Shown here piece after piece: positions 50,938-59,912 of a stretch of DNA of 64,000 nt (its first letter is position 1; each line of letters starts with the position of its first letter). Origin of the DNA: an uncultured Acetatifactor sp. (GTDB taxonomy: Bacteria > Bacillota > Clostridia > Lachnospirales > Lachnospiraceae); the NCBI GenBank assembly GCA_934402315.1, contig CAKRTS010000012.1:1-64000 (forward strand), written 5' to 3'. The translations under genes and the position numbers were made by a program. Under the pieces are notes generated by a model, which worked only from the letters and a program-made list of their open reading frames with translations, was not told where the DNA came from and did not search any database.

Positions 50938-50952
50938 TTTGCGCCGCCATGA
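50938..50952. repeat. Attachment-site core, right copy
   Basis: It is identical to 48330-48344. It lies at codons 9-13 of the amidase frame that begins at 50978. Confidence 0.85.
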
Positions 50953-50978
50953 CCGGCATCAAGTGCTACAAGTGCCAT
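50938..50978 (-). CDS. N-acetylmuramoyl-L-alanine amidase, 5' part of an interrupted gene
   Basis: ATG 50978, after GGGAGG, encodes MALVALDAGHGGA, the start and first zinc motif of Amidase_3, and then meets the element. In the interrupted state the frame runs on into the element as KLRKINYRIEK and stops at 50883. The N-terminus without signal peptide resembles Bacillus CwlC as I recall it (a DPGHGG start with PGATGNG following). The RBS is part of a terminator-like hairpin. Confidence 0.8.
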
Positions 50979-50979
50979 A

Positions 50980-51025
50980 TAAAAAGACCTCCCACATAAC
51001 TTTCTATAAGCTATGCGGAAGGTCT
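50980..51025 (-). terminator. Terminator of the ABC operon that also covers the amidase RBS
   Basis: The arms AGACCTTCCGCATAGCTT and AAGTTATGTGGGAGGTCT pair with few mismatches around a small loop, followed by TTTTT and then ATATG. The GGGAGG RBS of the amidase lies in the 3' arm. Confidence 0.75.
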
Positions 51026-51078
51026 GGTTCTGTGTCTGTCCTGTTACTGTTTTTGATTTTATGTCTGAACGATGCTTG

Positions 51079-52845
51079 TCAGACTGCGAACTGGCTGTTG
51101 TACAGGTTTGCGTAGAAGCCGCCCTTTGCCAGAAGCGTCTCATGGCTGCCCTGCTCAATGATATTGCCGTCCTTCATGACGAGAATGATGTCCGCCTCCT
51201 GGATGGTTGACAGTCTGTGCGCCACGATAAAGCTGGTTCTGCCCTCCATCATGGTTGCGAACGCATTCTGAATCTTTAACTCGGTTCTGGTATCGATGGA
51301 CGAGGTCGCCTCATCCAGAATCAGCATCGGCGGCAGACAGAGCATCACGCGTGCGATACAGAGCAGCTGCTTCTGTCCCTGCGAAAGACTTCCTCCGTCC
51401 TCCGTGATTACCGTGTTATACCCTTCCGGCAGCCGCTTGATAAAGCTGTGCGCATGTGCCGACTTTGCAGCCGCGATCACCTCTTCATCGGTTGCATCCG
51501 GCTTGCCCATGCAGATATTGTCGCGTATCGTTCCGGCTCTCAGCCATGTCTCCTGAAGCACCATGCCGTAGCTGGTGCGCAGGCTGCCTCTTGTCAGATG
51601 GCAGATGTCGTTTCCGTCAACCGAGATCCTGCCGCTGTTTACATCATAGAAGCGCATCAGAAGGTTAATCAGCGTTGTCTTTCCGCAGCCGGTAGGCCCC
51701 ACGATGGCAACCCTCTGTCCCGGCTTTACCTCCAGATTGAAATCCTCGATCAGCTTCTTGTCCGGCACATAGCTGAAGTAAACGTTTTCAAGCTTTACAT
51801 TGCCCTTTGCGTGCTCAAGCACCTTCGCATCCTCTGCATCCGGCACCTGCGGCTCCTCGTCGATCAGTTCAAAGATCCGCGCCGCGCAGGCAAGCGCATT
51901 CTGCAGCTCCGTCACAACGCCGGAAATCTCGTTGAAGGGCTTTGTGTACTGGTTTGCGTAGCTTAAGAAGCAGGACAGGCGGCCTACGCTGATACCGCCG
52001 CGGATCGCCACGAACGCTCCGAAAATTCCCACGCCCGCATACACAAGGCTGTTGACAAATCTCGTACAGGGGTTCGTCAGCGAAGAGAAAAAGATCGCCT
52101 TGAGGGAACACTTTTCCAGTCTTCCGTTAATTTCCGCGAACTGCTCCCTGACCGCCGTCTCCCGTGAAAAGGTCTTTACCACCTTCTGGTTGCCGATCAT
52201 CTCCTCGATCAGCGAGGTCTGCTCTCCCCTTGTCTCGGACTGCAGCTTGAACATCGAATAGGTTCTCGTCGCAATAAACTTTGCCACGAGGAAGGATACC
52301 GGCGTGATACATATGACCACCAATGCAATAGGAACGTTGGTGACAAGCATGAAGATCAGCGTGCCGATGATGGTTAAAACACCGGTGAACAGCTGCGTAA
52401 AGCCCATCAGCAGACCGTCCGCAAAGGTGTCTACATCCGCGATGACACGGCTCACAATATCTCCGTAGGCATGCGCATCCAGATACTTCAACGGCAGAAT
52501 CTCCAGTCTGCGGAACGCATCCTCCCGGATGTCCTTGACAACATGGTAGGTAATATGGTTATTGCAGGTGTTCATGACCCACTGCGCTATAGCCGTGGCT
52601 AAGATCGCAATGCCGATCTTTTTCATGATTGCAAATACCGCGGTAAAGTCCACCGCGCCTTTTCCGAGAAGAAGATCGACGGCATCTCCGGTAAGGATCG
52701 GCACATACAGCGTGAGCACGACCGTCACCGCCGCCAGCAGAAGCGAGAGTCCGACCAGCAGCCAGTATTTCCGGATGTAATTCAAAACCTTTTTCATCGT
52801 TGCCATCTGCCCCGATCTCTTATTCTTTGTCTCCAGATCAGCCAT
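51079..52845 (-). CDS. Heterodimeric ABC exporter, catalytically competent subunit
   Basis: The 588-residue half-transporter has six N-terminal helices (residues about 30-310) and an ATPase with GPTGCGKTT and the complete Walker B LILDEATSSID. The His switch is in VAHRLST. The signature is altered to LSQGQKQ. With the partner upstream, which lacks the catalytic Glu, it forms the usual asymmetric exporter in which only one ATP site hydrolyses. ATG 52845 follows GGGAGGG and overlaps the partner by eight bases. Relatives export drugs, lipids or peptides. Confidence 0.92.
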   Translation of the reverse strand: MADLETKNKRSGQMATMKKVLNYIRKYWLLVGLSLLLAAVTVVLTLYVPILTGDAVDLLLGKGAVDFTAVFAIMKKIGIAILATAIAQWVMNTCNNHITYHVVKDIREDAFRRLEILPLKYLDAHAYGDIVSRVIADVDTFADGLLMGFTQLFTGVLTIIGTLIFMLVTNVPIALVVICITPVSFLVAKFIATRTYSMFKLQSETRGEQTSLIEEMIGNQKVVKTFSRETAVREQFAEINGRLEKCSLKAIFFSSLTNPCTRFVNSLVYAGVGIFGAFVAIRGGISVGRLSCFLSYANQYTKPFNEISGVVTELQNALACAARIFELIDEEPQVPDAEDAKVLEHAKGNVKLENVYFSYVPDKKLIEDFNLEVKPGQRVAIVGPTGCGKTTLINLLMRFYDVNSGRISVDGNDICHLTRGSLRTSYGMVLQETWLRAGTIRDNICMGKPDATDEEVIAAAKSAHAHSFIKRLPEGYNTVITEDGGSLSQGQKQLLCIARVMLCLPPMLILDEATSSIDTRTELKIQNAFATMMEGRTSFIVAHRLSTIQEADIILVMKDGNIIEQGSHETLLAKGGFYANLYNSQFAV

Positions 52846-54610
52846 TCTGGTTCCCTCCCTTCCTTGCAGCCGCCTCTGCCTTTAATCTCTCTTCGGGGTA
52901 CTGCGAATAATAAATTTCCTTATATACTTCACAATCCTTCATCAGCTCGTCATGCGTTCCGATGCCCGCCATCTCTCCGTCATCCAGAACAATGATCTTG
53001 TCCGCATGGCGGATCGTCGATGCCCTCTGGGAGACAATGAAGGTTGTCGTATTGCCCTCCAGCTCCCGCAGCGCCGCCCTGAGCTTTGCGTCCGTTGCAT
53101 AGTCCAGCGCCGAGGCACTGTCATCTAAGATCAATATCTCCGGCTTTCTGACCAAGGCTCTGGCGATCGTCAGTCTCTGCCGCTGTCCGCCCGAGAGATT
53201 CTTTCCGTTCTGGGCAACCCTTGCATCCAGCTTACCGTCCTTGCCCTCGACGACCTCCCTTGCCTGTGCGACATCGATCGCCTGCCACATTTCCTCCTCC
53301 GTGGCATCCGGCTTGCCCCACTGCAGATTACTGCGGATCGTTCCCTTGAACAGAACCGCCTTCTGGGGTACCATGCCGATCCGGTTTCTGAGCTCGTCCT
53401 CCGGCATTGCCTTCAGATCCGTTCCGTCCAGACGGATCGCACCCTCTGTGACAGGATAGAAGCCGGGGATCAGATTTACCAAAGAGGACTTACCGGAGCC
53501 TGTACCGCCGATAATTCCGACCGTCTCACCCCTGTTTACCACAAAGTTCATGTCGTGGAGCGTCTCAGCGCCTGCGCCCGCGTAGGTCAGCGATACATGA
53601 TCGAACTCCAGGAAGGGTGCATCCTTTCTCTTCTCGGAAACGCGGTATGCGTCCGGCAGACTCTCCTCATTTTTAATCTCAAACACACCGGCGACACGGT
53701 CTGCACAGGCAAGCGCCTTCGTGATCGTGATAATCAGGTTTGCCAGCTTTACAAGCTCCACCAGAATCTGGGACATATAGTTGATGATGGCAATGACCTC
53801 TCCCTGTGTCAGATTGCCGACATTGACCTGAACCGCCCCGACGTAGATCAGCGCAATGATCGCTCCGTTGACGATGACATAGGTCACAGGGTTCATGACC
53901 GCACTGATCTTTCCCACAAAGACCTGACTGTCCGCCAGCGCCTTTGTATACCGCTGGAACTTTCCTGCCTCCTCCTCTTCCTTATGGAAGGCACGGATGA
54001 CACGCACACCGGTCAGATTTTCCCTTGTCACGCCGAGCACACGGTCGAGTCCCGCCTGCACCTTCTTGTACAGCGGCATCGTCCACACCATGATGCCGAA
54101 GACCACAATCGCAAGAAGCGGAATCGCCACAACAAAGATCAGCGCGCTCTTCACATCGATCGTGAACGCCATGATCATTGCGCCGAAGACAATGATCGGG
54201 GAGCGGAGAAAGAGTCTGAGCACCATATTCACGCCCGACTGCACCTGATTGATGTCGCTGGTCATGCGGGTGATCATGGTCGAGGTGCCGACCTTGTCTA
54301 TATTGGTAAAATTAAGCCCCTGAATGTGATCGAACAGAGCCTGTCTGAGCTTTGTCGAAAATCCGACCGCCGCCTTTGCCGCAAAGAACTGTGCCGTCAC
54401 CGAGGACAGCAGCCCGACCAGCGCAAGCGCGAGCAGACATGCGCCCATCTTGCCGATATAGCCCATGTCGGAATCCGCGATACCCTTGTCGATGATATTT
54501 GCCATGACAAGCGGCACCAGCAGTTCAAAAAAGGCCTCCAGCAGCTTGAACAGCGGTGCAAGTATGGATTCCTTTTTGTAATCCTTCAAATACTTCATCA
54601 AACGTCCCAT
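52838..54610 (-). CDS. Heterodimeric ABC exporter, degenerate-site subunit
   Basis: The 590-residue half-transporter has Walker A GGTGSGKSS and signature LSGGQRQR, but Walker B ends LILDDSASALD (Asp instead of the catalytic Glu) and the H-loop His is Gln (VSQRAST). This is the hallmark of the degenerate subunit in BmrCD- or TM287/288-like exporters. The membrane domain lies at about 15-310. ATG 54610, after GGAGTGG, overlaps the end of the phosphopantetheinyl transferase gene by 13 bases. Confidence 0.92.
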   Translation of the reverse strand: MGRLMKYLKDYKKESILAPLFKLLEAFFELLVPLVMANIIDKGIADSDMGYIGKMGACLLALALVGLLSSVTAQFFAAKAAVGFSTKLRQALFDHIQGLNFTNIDKVGTSTMITRMTSDINQVQSGVNMVLRLFLRSPIIVFGAMIMAFTIDVKSALIFVVAIPLLAIVVFGIMVWTMPLYKKVQAGLDRVLGVTRENLTGVRVIRAFHKEEEEAGKFQRYTKALADSQVFVGKISAVMNPVTYVIVNGAIIALIYVGAVQVNVGNLTQGEVIAIINYMSQILVELVKLANLIITITKALACADRVAGVFEIKNEESLPDAYRVSEKRKDAPFLEFDHVSLTYAGAGAETLHDMNFVVNRGETVGIIGGTGSGKSSLVNLIPGFYPVTEGAIRLDGTDLKAMPEDELRNRIGMVPQKAVLFKGTIRSNLQWGKPDATEEEMWQAIDVAQAREVVEGKDGKLDARVAQNGKNLSGGQRQRLTIARALVRKPEILILDDSASALDYATDAKLRAALRELEGNTTTFIVSQRASTIRHADKIIVLDDGEMAGIGTHDELMKDCEVYKEIYYSQYPEERLKAEAAARKGGNQNG

Positions 54611-55305
54611 TTTGCCACTCCTGTAATCTTTCTCATTGTTTTCCCCATTTCTGCGCGCGGCACTGCCTCCGCCGTACACACCGCAAGCGCGTACCCTTCC
54701 GGTGCCGGGAAATCCGCCCAGCAGACCTCATATGTCTCCCGCTTAAGCGCGGGAATGACGCCCTCTCCCGTCAGCTTTCCGTAGGCTTCCTTCCGCGTCC
54801 ACATCTCGAAAAACAGCCTCTGCCGCCCGCTTTCCCCGCACCTTTCCAGCTCCTCATACTCACTCTCCGTGAAAAAGCGCCTCGCCAGCTTCCTGCTGTC
54901 GGTGTCTTTAAGCTGCTGGATGTCTGCGCCGATCCTCCGCTCCGAGACTGCGCAGATCACATAGCTCCCGGAATGGGAAAGGCTGAAATGCAAAGGAAGC
55001 TCACTGATCTCCGGCTTGCCGTGCGCCCCGAACCGGTAGTGCAGGGGGATCGGCTGTTCCGCCTCCGTCAGAAGCTCCTCCGGCGAACAGTGCCGTAGCC
55101 CCTCGATACGGATGCCGTCCCGGCAGTCCCTTGCCAGCTTCTGTAATAAAAGCCCTGCCCCGAGACTGGCGGCGCGGCTCTTCGGCTCTCCGATCTTAAG
55201 TGCCTTCTCATACCGCACAGCATCGACCCTCTGTTCCGCCCTCTTCAAAAAACCGGCAGGCTCCCCCGCCTCTTCCAGATTCAACAGATATATTCCTACC
55301 GCCAT
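54598..55305 (-). CDS. 4'-phosphopantetheinyl transferase, Sfp type
   Basis: The 235-residue enzyme moves phosphopantetheine from CoA to a Ser on carrier proteins. FSLSHSGSYV, the Mg-binding GADIQ, FTESEYEEL and FFEMWTRKEAYGKLTGEG are the family motifs in the expected order. The start is ATG 55305; upstream frame extension lacks an RBS. No polyketide or non-ribosomal peptide genes are in the window, so the target could be fatty-acid ACP or a cluster elsewhere. It overlaps the ABC exporter gene, suggesting a shared transcript from aspS. Confidence 0.88.
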   Translation of the reverse strand: MAVGIYLLNLEEAGEPAGFLKRAEQRVDAVRYEKALKIGEPKSRAASLGAGLLLQKLARDCRDGIRIEGLRHCSPEELLTEAEQPIPLHYRFGAHGKPEISELPLHFSLSHSGSYVICAVSERRIGADIQQLKDTDSRKLARRFFTESEYEELERCGESGRQRLFFEMWTRKEAYGKLTGEGVIPALKRETYEVCWADFPAPEGYALAVCTAEAVPRAEMGKTMRKITGVAKWDV

Positions 55306-55375
55306 TCCACCATGCCTCTCCGGTCCCGCTCCGCGAAAAGGCTGCCGCATATGGTAGCCTGCGGCAGCCCTGTAC

Positions 55376-57136
55376 TTACTCCTGTTTTGCAGTGATTGCA
55401 AGATGCAATTCGTCCAGCTGTCTCTGCTCTACGGTTCCCGGCGCGCCCATCATAACATCCATCGCGTTCTTGTTCATCGGGAACGGGATAATCTCACGGA
55501 TGCTCTCCTCGCCACAGATCAGCATGATCATACGGTCAACGCCGGGTGCAATACCTGCATGCGGCGGTGCTCCATAACAGAATGCGTTATACATGGCAGG
55601 GAATTTTGCCTTCACATCCGCCTCGCCGAGCCCTACCAGTTCAAACGCCTTAATCATGATCTCGGGATCATGATTTCTCACCGCACCGGAGGAGAGCTCT
55701 ACACCGTTGCAGACAAGGTCGTACTGATATGCCAGAATTTCCAGAGGCTCCTGACTGCAGAGCGCATCCATACCGCCCTGCGGCATGGAGAACGGATTAT
55801 GACAGAATTCCAGTTCCCCGGATTCCTCTCCGATCTCGTACATCGGGAAGTCCACGATCCAGCAGAACTCATAGCAGTCCTTCTTCATATGCTTCTCGCT
55901 GGCAGCGCCCAGCAGCTTTCTCAGCACACCTGCCGTCTTCTGAGCCTCCAGCTTCTTTCCTGCCGCCAGGCCGACAAAATCACCGTTCTTCAGTCCCAGA
56001 GCGGCAATGACAGCCTCCTTGCGCTCCTGCAGGAACTTGGAAATACCGCCGACAAATTCGCCGTTCTCATCCAGCCGGAACCAGAATGCCTTATGTGCTG
56101 TCTGTACCTCCACCTCTGCACAGATCGCGTCGATCTGCTTGCGGGTAGCGGTGAATCCGTCGACAACAATCGCCTTTACGGTCTGTCCCTCGAAGGGGCC
56201 GAACCCGCAGCCTGCCATCACTTCCGTTGCGTCTGTCAGCGTCAGGTCAATGCGCAGATCGGGCTTGTCGGAGCCATACTTGTCCATTGCTTCCAGATAA
56301 GGGATTCTGACAAAGGGCGCCTTGGACGCCTGCTGATAAAGACCATACTTTTCAAACACAGGGGGAAGCACCTGCTCCACAACGGCAAAGACATCCTCCT
56401 GGGAGGCAAATGCCATCTCCATGTCCAGCTGATAGAACTCACCGGGAGAACGGTCGGCTCTCGCGTCCTCATCGCGGAAGCAGGGCGCAATCTGGAAATA
56501 GCGGTCAAAGCCGGATGCCATCAGGATCTGCTTGAACTGCTGCGGTGCCTGGGGCAGCGCATAGAACTTGCCCGGATGGTTTCTTGCCGGTACAAGGTAA
56601 TCTCTCGCGCCCTCCGGGGAAGAACAGGTAAGGATAGGCGTTGTAATCTCCATAAAGCCCAGCGCATTCATTCTCTGACGAAGCTCTGCGACAATACGGC
56701 TTCTCATGACAATATTCTTCTTCATATCGGGATTGCGCAGATCCAGATAACGGTACTTTAAGCGGGCATTCTCGTCCGCGTCTCTCGACTGGTTAATCTC
56801 AAAGGGAAGCGCATTGTAAATACATTTTCCCAGTATCTCGATCTTATCGGGAACTACCTCGATCTCTCCGGTGGGCAGCTCCTTATTCTTGTTGGAACGC
56901 TCCCTGACGATACCTTCCACCGAGATCGTGGATTCCTTGTTGATGCCGTCCATGATGTTCATCATGTCCTCTGTCTCAACGACAAGCTGTGTCGTGCCGT
57001 AAAAGTCTCTCAGGATTACAAACCCTAAATTCTTGCTGACCTTCCGCATATTCTCGAACCAGCCCACAAGCGTAACTCTCTCGCCCGCATTGCCGATCCG
57101 CAGCTCATTACAATTATGTGTTCTGGACTGTGTCAT
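55376..57136 (-). CDS. aspS: Aspartyl-tRNA synthetase
   Basis: A 586-residue class IIb synthetase of bacterial type. It has an N-terminal OB anticodon-binding domain, motif 2 region FRDEDARADRSPGEFYQLD, the inserted GAD domain (about 290-420) and the C-terminal motif 3 APGVDRMIMLI. LDLRNPDMKKN and PEGARDYLVPAR are also typical. It is cotranscribed with hisS 13 bp upstream. Confidence 0.97.
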   Translation of the reverse strand: MTQSRTHNCNELRIGNAGERVTLVGWFENMRKVSKNLGFVILRDFYGTTQLVVETEDMMNIMDGINKESTISVEGIVRERSNKNKELPTGEIEVVPDKIEILGKCIYNALPFEINQSRDADENARLKYRYLDLRNPDMKKNIVMRSRIVAELRQRMNALGFMEITTPILTCSSPEGARDYLVPARNHPGKFYALPQAPQQFKQILMASGFDRYFQIAPCFRDEDARADRSPGEFYQLDMEMAFASQEDVFAVVEQVLPPVFEKYGLYQQASKAPFVRIPYLEAMDKYGSDKPDLRIDLTLTDATEVMAGCGFGPFEGQTVKAIVVDGFTATRKQIDAICAEVEVQTAHKAFWFRLDENGEFVGGISKFLQERKEAVIAALGLKNGDFVGLAAGKKLEAQKTAGVLRKLLGAASEKHMKKDCYEFCWIVDFPMYEIGEESGELEFCHNPFSMPQGGMDALCSQEPLEILAYQYDLVCNGVELSSGAVRNHDPEIMIKAFELVGLGEADVKAKFPAMYNAFCYGAPPHAGIAPGVDRMIMLICGEESIREIIPFPMNKNAMDVMMGAPGTVEQRQLDELHLAITAKQE

Positions 57137-57149
57137 TGCCTCTGCTCCT

Positions 57150-58412
57150 TTATCTCTTTAATTCTTCCTTGTAAAATTCCATAAAGTCCTCATAGCCCTC
57201 AGCGATCAGCTGATCCTTCTGGAACTTTTTATTCTTATTCATACGGACTACCAGCACCTGCGCCCCTTCCTTCCGGGCTGCCTGTGCCTTTGCGATGATC
57301 TCGCAGAGCCTGTCGCCGCCGACACCCTTCTCGATCAGGAATGCCGTCTTCTTCGGCCTTCCGGGGATCTGGAATCCGCTCTCCGTCAGCAGCAGTACGA
57401 TCCGCTCAAAGCCGATGGAAAAGCCACATGCCGGAACATCGTTCCCCGTAAACTTTCCAACCATCTTATCATAACGTCCGCCGCCGCCACAGCTTCCCCC
57501 GAAGCCCGGAAGCGCAATCTCAAAGATCGTGCCGGTATAATAGGACATTCCGCGGACCAGTGTCGCGTCGAAAACCATCTTGAAATCCGCCGCCTTTGTC
57601 GCGGTGACACTGTCGATAATCTCCTGCAGTCCCTCTGCGACGGAAGGCTCCAGCACACCCTGCAGCGTCTCTGCGAGATAAGCCACACCGTTCTCCTGCT
57701 TCTCCAGCTCTCTGTAAAGGGTCAGGTACTTATCAACGCTCTCCCTGCCAAAGCCCTTCTCCAGAAGCTCCTGCTCCACGCCCTCCAGACCAATCTTGTC
57801 CATCTTGTCAAGGGTAATGAAAACACTGTCGTAGGACTCCTCCGGGAATCCGCTGTACGCTGCCATCGCCTTTAAGATCTGCCTGTCGTTGATACGGATC
57901 TCAAAGCCCTGAAAGCCAAGCCTTCCGAGCGTTGTCGTCGTCGCAAGGATCAGCTCGATCTCCGCAAGATTGGTCGGCTCGCCGAAAATATCAATATCGC
58001 ACTGCATGAACTGGCGGTAGCGTCCCCTCTGCGGGCGGTCGGCACGCCAGACATTTCCCATCTGCAGCGCCTTGAACGGTGAGGGCAGGTTCGCCGCATT
58101 GTTGGAATAATAGCGGACCAGCGGCACCGTCAGATCATACCGCAGCCCACTGTCCACAACGCTCTCCTCCGTCGTCGCCTCAGCGACATTCAGCTTCTCG
58201 CCCCTCTTTAAAATCTTGAAGATCAGCTTCTCATTGTCTCCGCCCTGCTTGTTGGTCAGGTTTGCAATATTCTCCACACAGGGCGTCTCAATGGAGGTAA
58301 ACCCGAATTTGCCGTAGGTCTCCTTGATGACGCTGATCACATAGTCCCTGATCTGCATCTCCTCCGGCAGAATATCTCTCATGCCCGTCACAGGCTTCTT
58401 ACTCAGTGCCAT
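57150..58412 (-). CDS. hisS: Histidyl-tRNA synthetase
   Basis: A 420-residue class IIa synthetase with GMRDILPEE at the N-terminus, PLVRYYSNN, RGRYRQFMQCDIDIFG (motif 2 region) and RGMSYYTGTIFE with GGGGRYD (the His-binding loops). A C-terminal anticodon-binding domain follows. ATG 58412 follows GAGGAAG. A clear promoter lies about 45 bp upstream, leaving no room for a T-box. Confidence 0.96.
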   Translation of the reverse strand: MALSKKPVTGMRDILPEEMQIRDYVISVIKETYGKFGFTSIETPCVENIANLTNKQGGDNEKLIFKILKRGEKLNVAEATTEESVVDSGLRYDLTVPLVRYYSNNAANLPSPFKALQMGNVWRADRPQRGRYRQFMQCDIDIFGEPTNLAEIELILATTTTLGRLGFQGFEIRINDRQILKAMAAYSGFPEESYDSVFITLDKMDKIGLEGVEQELLEKGFGRESVDKYLTLYRELEKQENGVAYLAETLQGVLEPSVAEGLQEIIDSVTATKAADFKMVFDATLVRGMSYYTGTIFEIALPGFGGSCGGGGRYDKMVGKFTGNDVPACGFSIGFERIVLLLTESGFQIPGRPKKTAFLIEKGVGGDRLCEIIAKAQAARKEGAQVLVVRMNKNKKFQKDQLIAEGYEDFMEFYKEELKR

Positions 58413-58453
58413 ATTCTTCCTCACTTCTGAATCGTTATGATTTTATCTATACT

Positions 58454-58482
58454 ATGATACTTTCTTTCTCGATGCCTGTCAA
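58454..58482 (-). promoter_or_regulatory. Promoter of hisS-aspS
   Basis: TTGACA (complement at 58477-58482) and TATCAT (complement at 58454-58459) are 17 bp apart. Confidence 0.7.
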
Positions 58483-58505
58483 TATTTTGCTTCTGTTTCG
58501 TGCAA

Positions 58506-58546
58506 CAGAAAAGCCCGCATACCTGCACTGTGGCAGATATGCGGGC
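58506..58546 (-). terminator. Terminator of the HerA-like ATPase operon
   Basis: A long stem (AGCCCGCATA-CTGC against GCAGATATGCGGGCT) is followed on the minus strand by TTTTCTGTT. It closely resembles the hairpin at 63266-63305. Confidence 0.8.
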
Positions 58547-58586
58547 TGACACTCTGATTCGCCGCCGGAGCCGGCTCCCATTCCGA

Positions 58587-58853
58587 TTACTTCAAATACG
58601 CGGAGGCAAATGCTGCGCCCTCGGACTGCTTCTCCTGCCAGTCACGCATCATAAAAGCGCCCACTGCCAGCAGCTGAAACCTCTCCATCACATTTCTGGT
58701 CTCTTCCGAAAGCTTCTTTTCCTCCAGATACTCATAAAACTCCTTTTGCAGAGAACTCCCGAACCCCTGGATCTGCTCCACCGTCTGCTCCAGAAATCCC
58801 GGCTGCACGTCACAATCGTCCAGCAGACGTTCTCTTAACTCCGCACCGCTCAT
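58587..58853 (-). CDS. 88-residue helical protein, unknown
   Basis: A small soluble protein, probably all helical (FLEQTVEQIQGFGSSLQKEF, then LSEETRNVMERFQLLA). I do not recognise the family. It is the last gene of a five-gene operon with a HerA-like ATPase, and its start overlaps the preceding stop by four bases (ATGA). Confidence 0.6.
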   Translation of the reverse strand: MSGAELRERLLDDCDVQPGFLEQTVEQIQGFGSSLQKEFYEYLEEKKLSEETRNVMERFQLLAVGAFMMRDWQEKQSEGAAFASAYLK

Positions 58854-59440
58854 CTGTTTCCGCCTTTCTTATTTTCCATCTCCTGCATCGCCTTTCGCGC
58901 TTTTTGCAGAGAGGCCTCCCTGACTGCAATGCCATAGCCGGATGCCGCCCTCATATATTTCTGCTCAAAATACAGCCTCGGGTTTTCTCTCTTGTCCACC
59001 GGGTGCTTCCACTCCTTGTCCCAGCCATTCTTTTCCGCATACTCCTTCACGGTCGGATGATCTGACTCGGCAACCGCCTTCACATAGCGCAGGAAAACCG
59101 CGGTGTGGACAGCCGTCAGCAGCTTTCCGGCGCTCTCCAGATCCTCCCTGCCGTTTACATAATCCGCATTGATGTAGAGGACGTCAGAGCCCGGCTCAAA
59201 TTCTGCCACACTCTCCTCAGGCATTCCCGTTTTCGCCATAACCTTACCCATCGGCACCCGCAATGCCTGGGAAGCGACTGCAATTAACCGGATGATGTCA
59301 TCGAGAACCTTCTTTCCATCTGTGCCATAATGCAATACCAGATTGGCGGTATCCAATGCCAGAAGGTCGCTCATGCCATCGACCAGCTCCCTATAATCCT
59401 TATCCAGTTCTTCCACTAACTGCTTTTCATATTCTGTCAT
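58850..59440 (-). CDS. 196-residue protein, unknown
   Basis: A soluble, mainly helical protein starting at ATG 59440 after AGGGGG. Visible segments include LLALDTANLVLHYGTDGKK, VLYINADYVNGRED and YMRAASGYGIAVREASLQK. No catalytic motif stands out. It is coupled to its downstream neighbour and 13 bp from the gene before it, in the ATPase operon. Confidence 0.6.
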   Translation of the reverse strand: MTEYEKQLVEELDKDYRELVDGMSDLLALDTANLVLHYGTDGKKVLDDIIRLIAVASQALRVPMGKVMAKTGMPEESVAEFEPGSDVLYINADYVNGREDLESAGKLLTAVHTAVFLRYVKAVAESDHPTVKEYAEKNGWDKEWKHPVDKRENPRLYFEQKYMRAASGYGIAVREASLQKARKAMQEMENKKGGNR

Positions 59441-59453
59441 ATTCCTGCCCCCT

Positions 59454-59900
59454 CTACATCGTTGCATTTGCACTGTATCCATACAATGCTGCCACCTTTG
59501 CCCCCTGGTTCTGATCCCATGTCTTCTTAAATTCACTCATGCCATTGAAACACGTTGCCGCTGCTGCAACTCCCGCCACCTGGAATCCGGGTGTCGCCAG
59601 CGCCGCAATCGTTCCAAGGGCACCGCCGATTACTTTTGCTCCCGCTGTAAAAAGCGACTTCTTCCCCAGATCAAATTTCTCTGCAACCTCCTTTAACCCC
59701 TCCTTATCAGAGGAAGCCAAATCGCTGTTATCAATTGCTCCGTCCAGATTGCCCTCCTGTAAGTCCTTGATTCCCTGCTCGTTGAAGTGCTCCATGGCAT
59801 CCCTCGCAAAATCACCGACATTCTCTGCCACATCCTTCACCACATCCGTCAGATTTTCCGTAAGCTCCGTCACCTCGTTGATTGCCTCAAATCCGCCCAT
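59454..59900 (-). CDS. 148-residue protein with one glycine/alanine-rich hydrophobic segment
   Basis: The N-terminal half is acidic and amphipathic (VTELTENLTDVVKDVAENVGD), followed by a DLQEGNLDGAIDNSDL segment. A hydrophobic hairpin-like stretch comes next (AKVIGGALGTIAALATPGFQVAGVAAAATC), then a short polar tail. The last part looks like a membrane-inserting hairpin, similar in style to that of the 221-residue protein in the same operon. I cannot name a family. It starts 12 bp after the ATPase gene. Confidence 0.6.
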   Translation of the reverse strand: MGGFEAINEVTELTENLTDVVKDVAENVGDFARDAMEHFNEQGIKDLQEGNLDGAIDNSDLASSDKEGLKEVAEKFDLGKKSLFTAGAKVIGGALGTIAALATPGFQVAGVAAAATCFNGMSEFKKTWDQNQGAKVAALYGYSANATM

Positions 59901-59912
59901 AAACCCTTCCTC

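Larger units (their letters stand above)
48330..50952 (-). mobile_element. 2.6-kb serine-recombinase intervening element in an amidase gene
   Basis: The element is bounded by the two 15-bp copies and would excise as a circle of 2,608 bp. It carries one strong inward promoter, a small CxxC reading frame, a 54-residue gene, a large serine recombinase and a 187-residue cargo gene. All run on the minus strand with overlapping starts and stops. No conjugation, phage structural or resistance genes are present. The host frame is intact on both sides and rejoins in register. Confidence 0.88.

Noticed and set aside
58413..58586. T-box riboswitch before hisS
   Set aside because: The promoter lies about 45 bp from the start codon, leaving no space for a T-box leader, and the hairpin present terminates the neighbouring operon.
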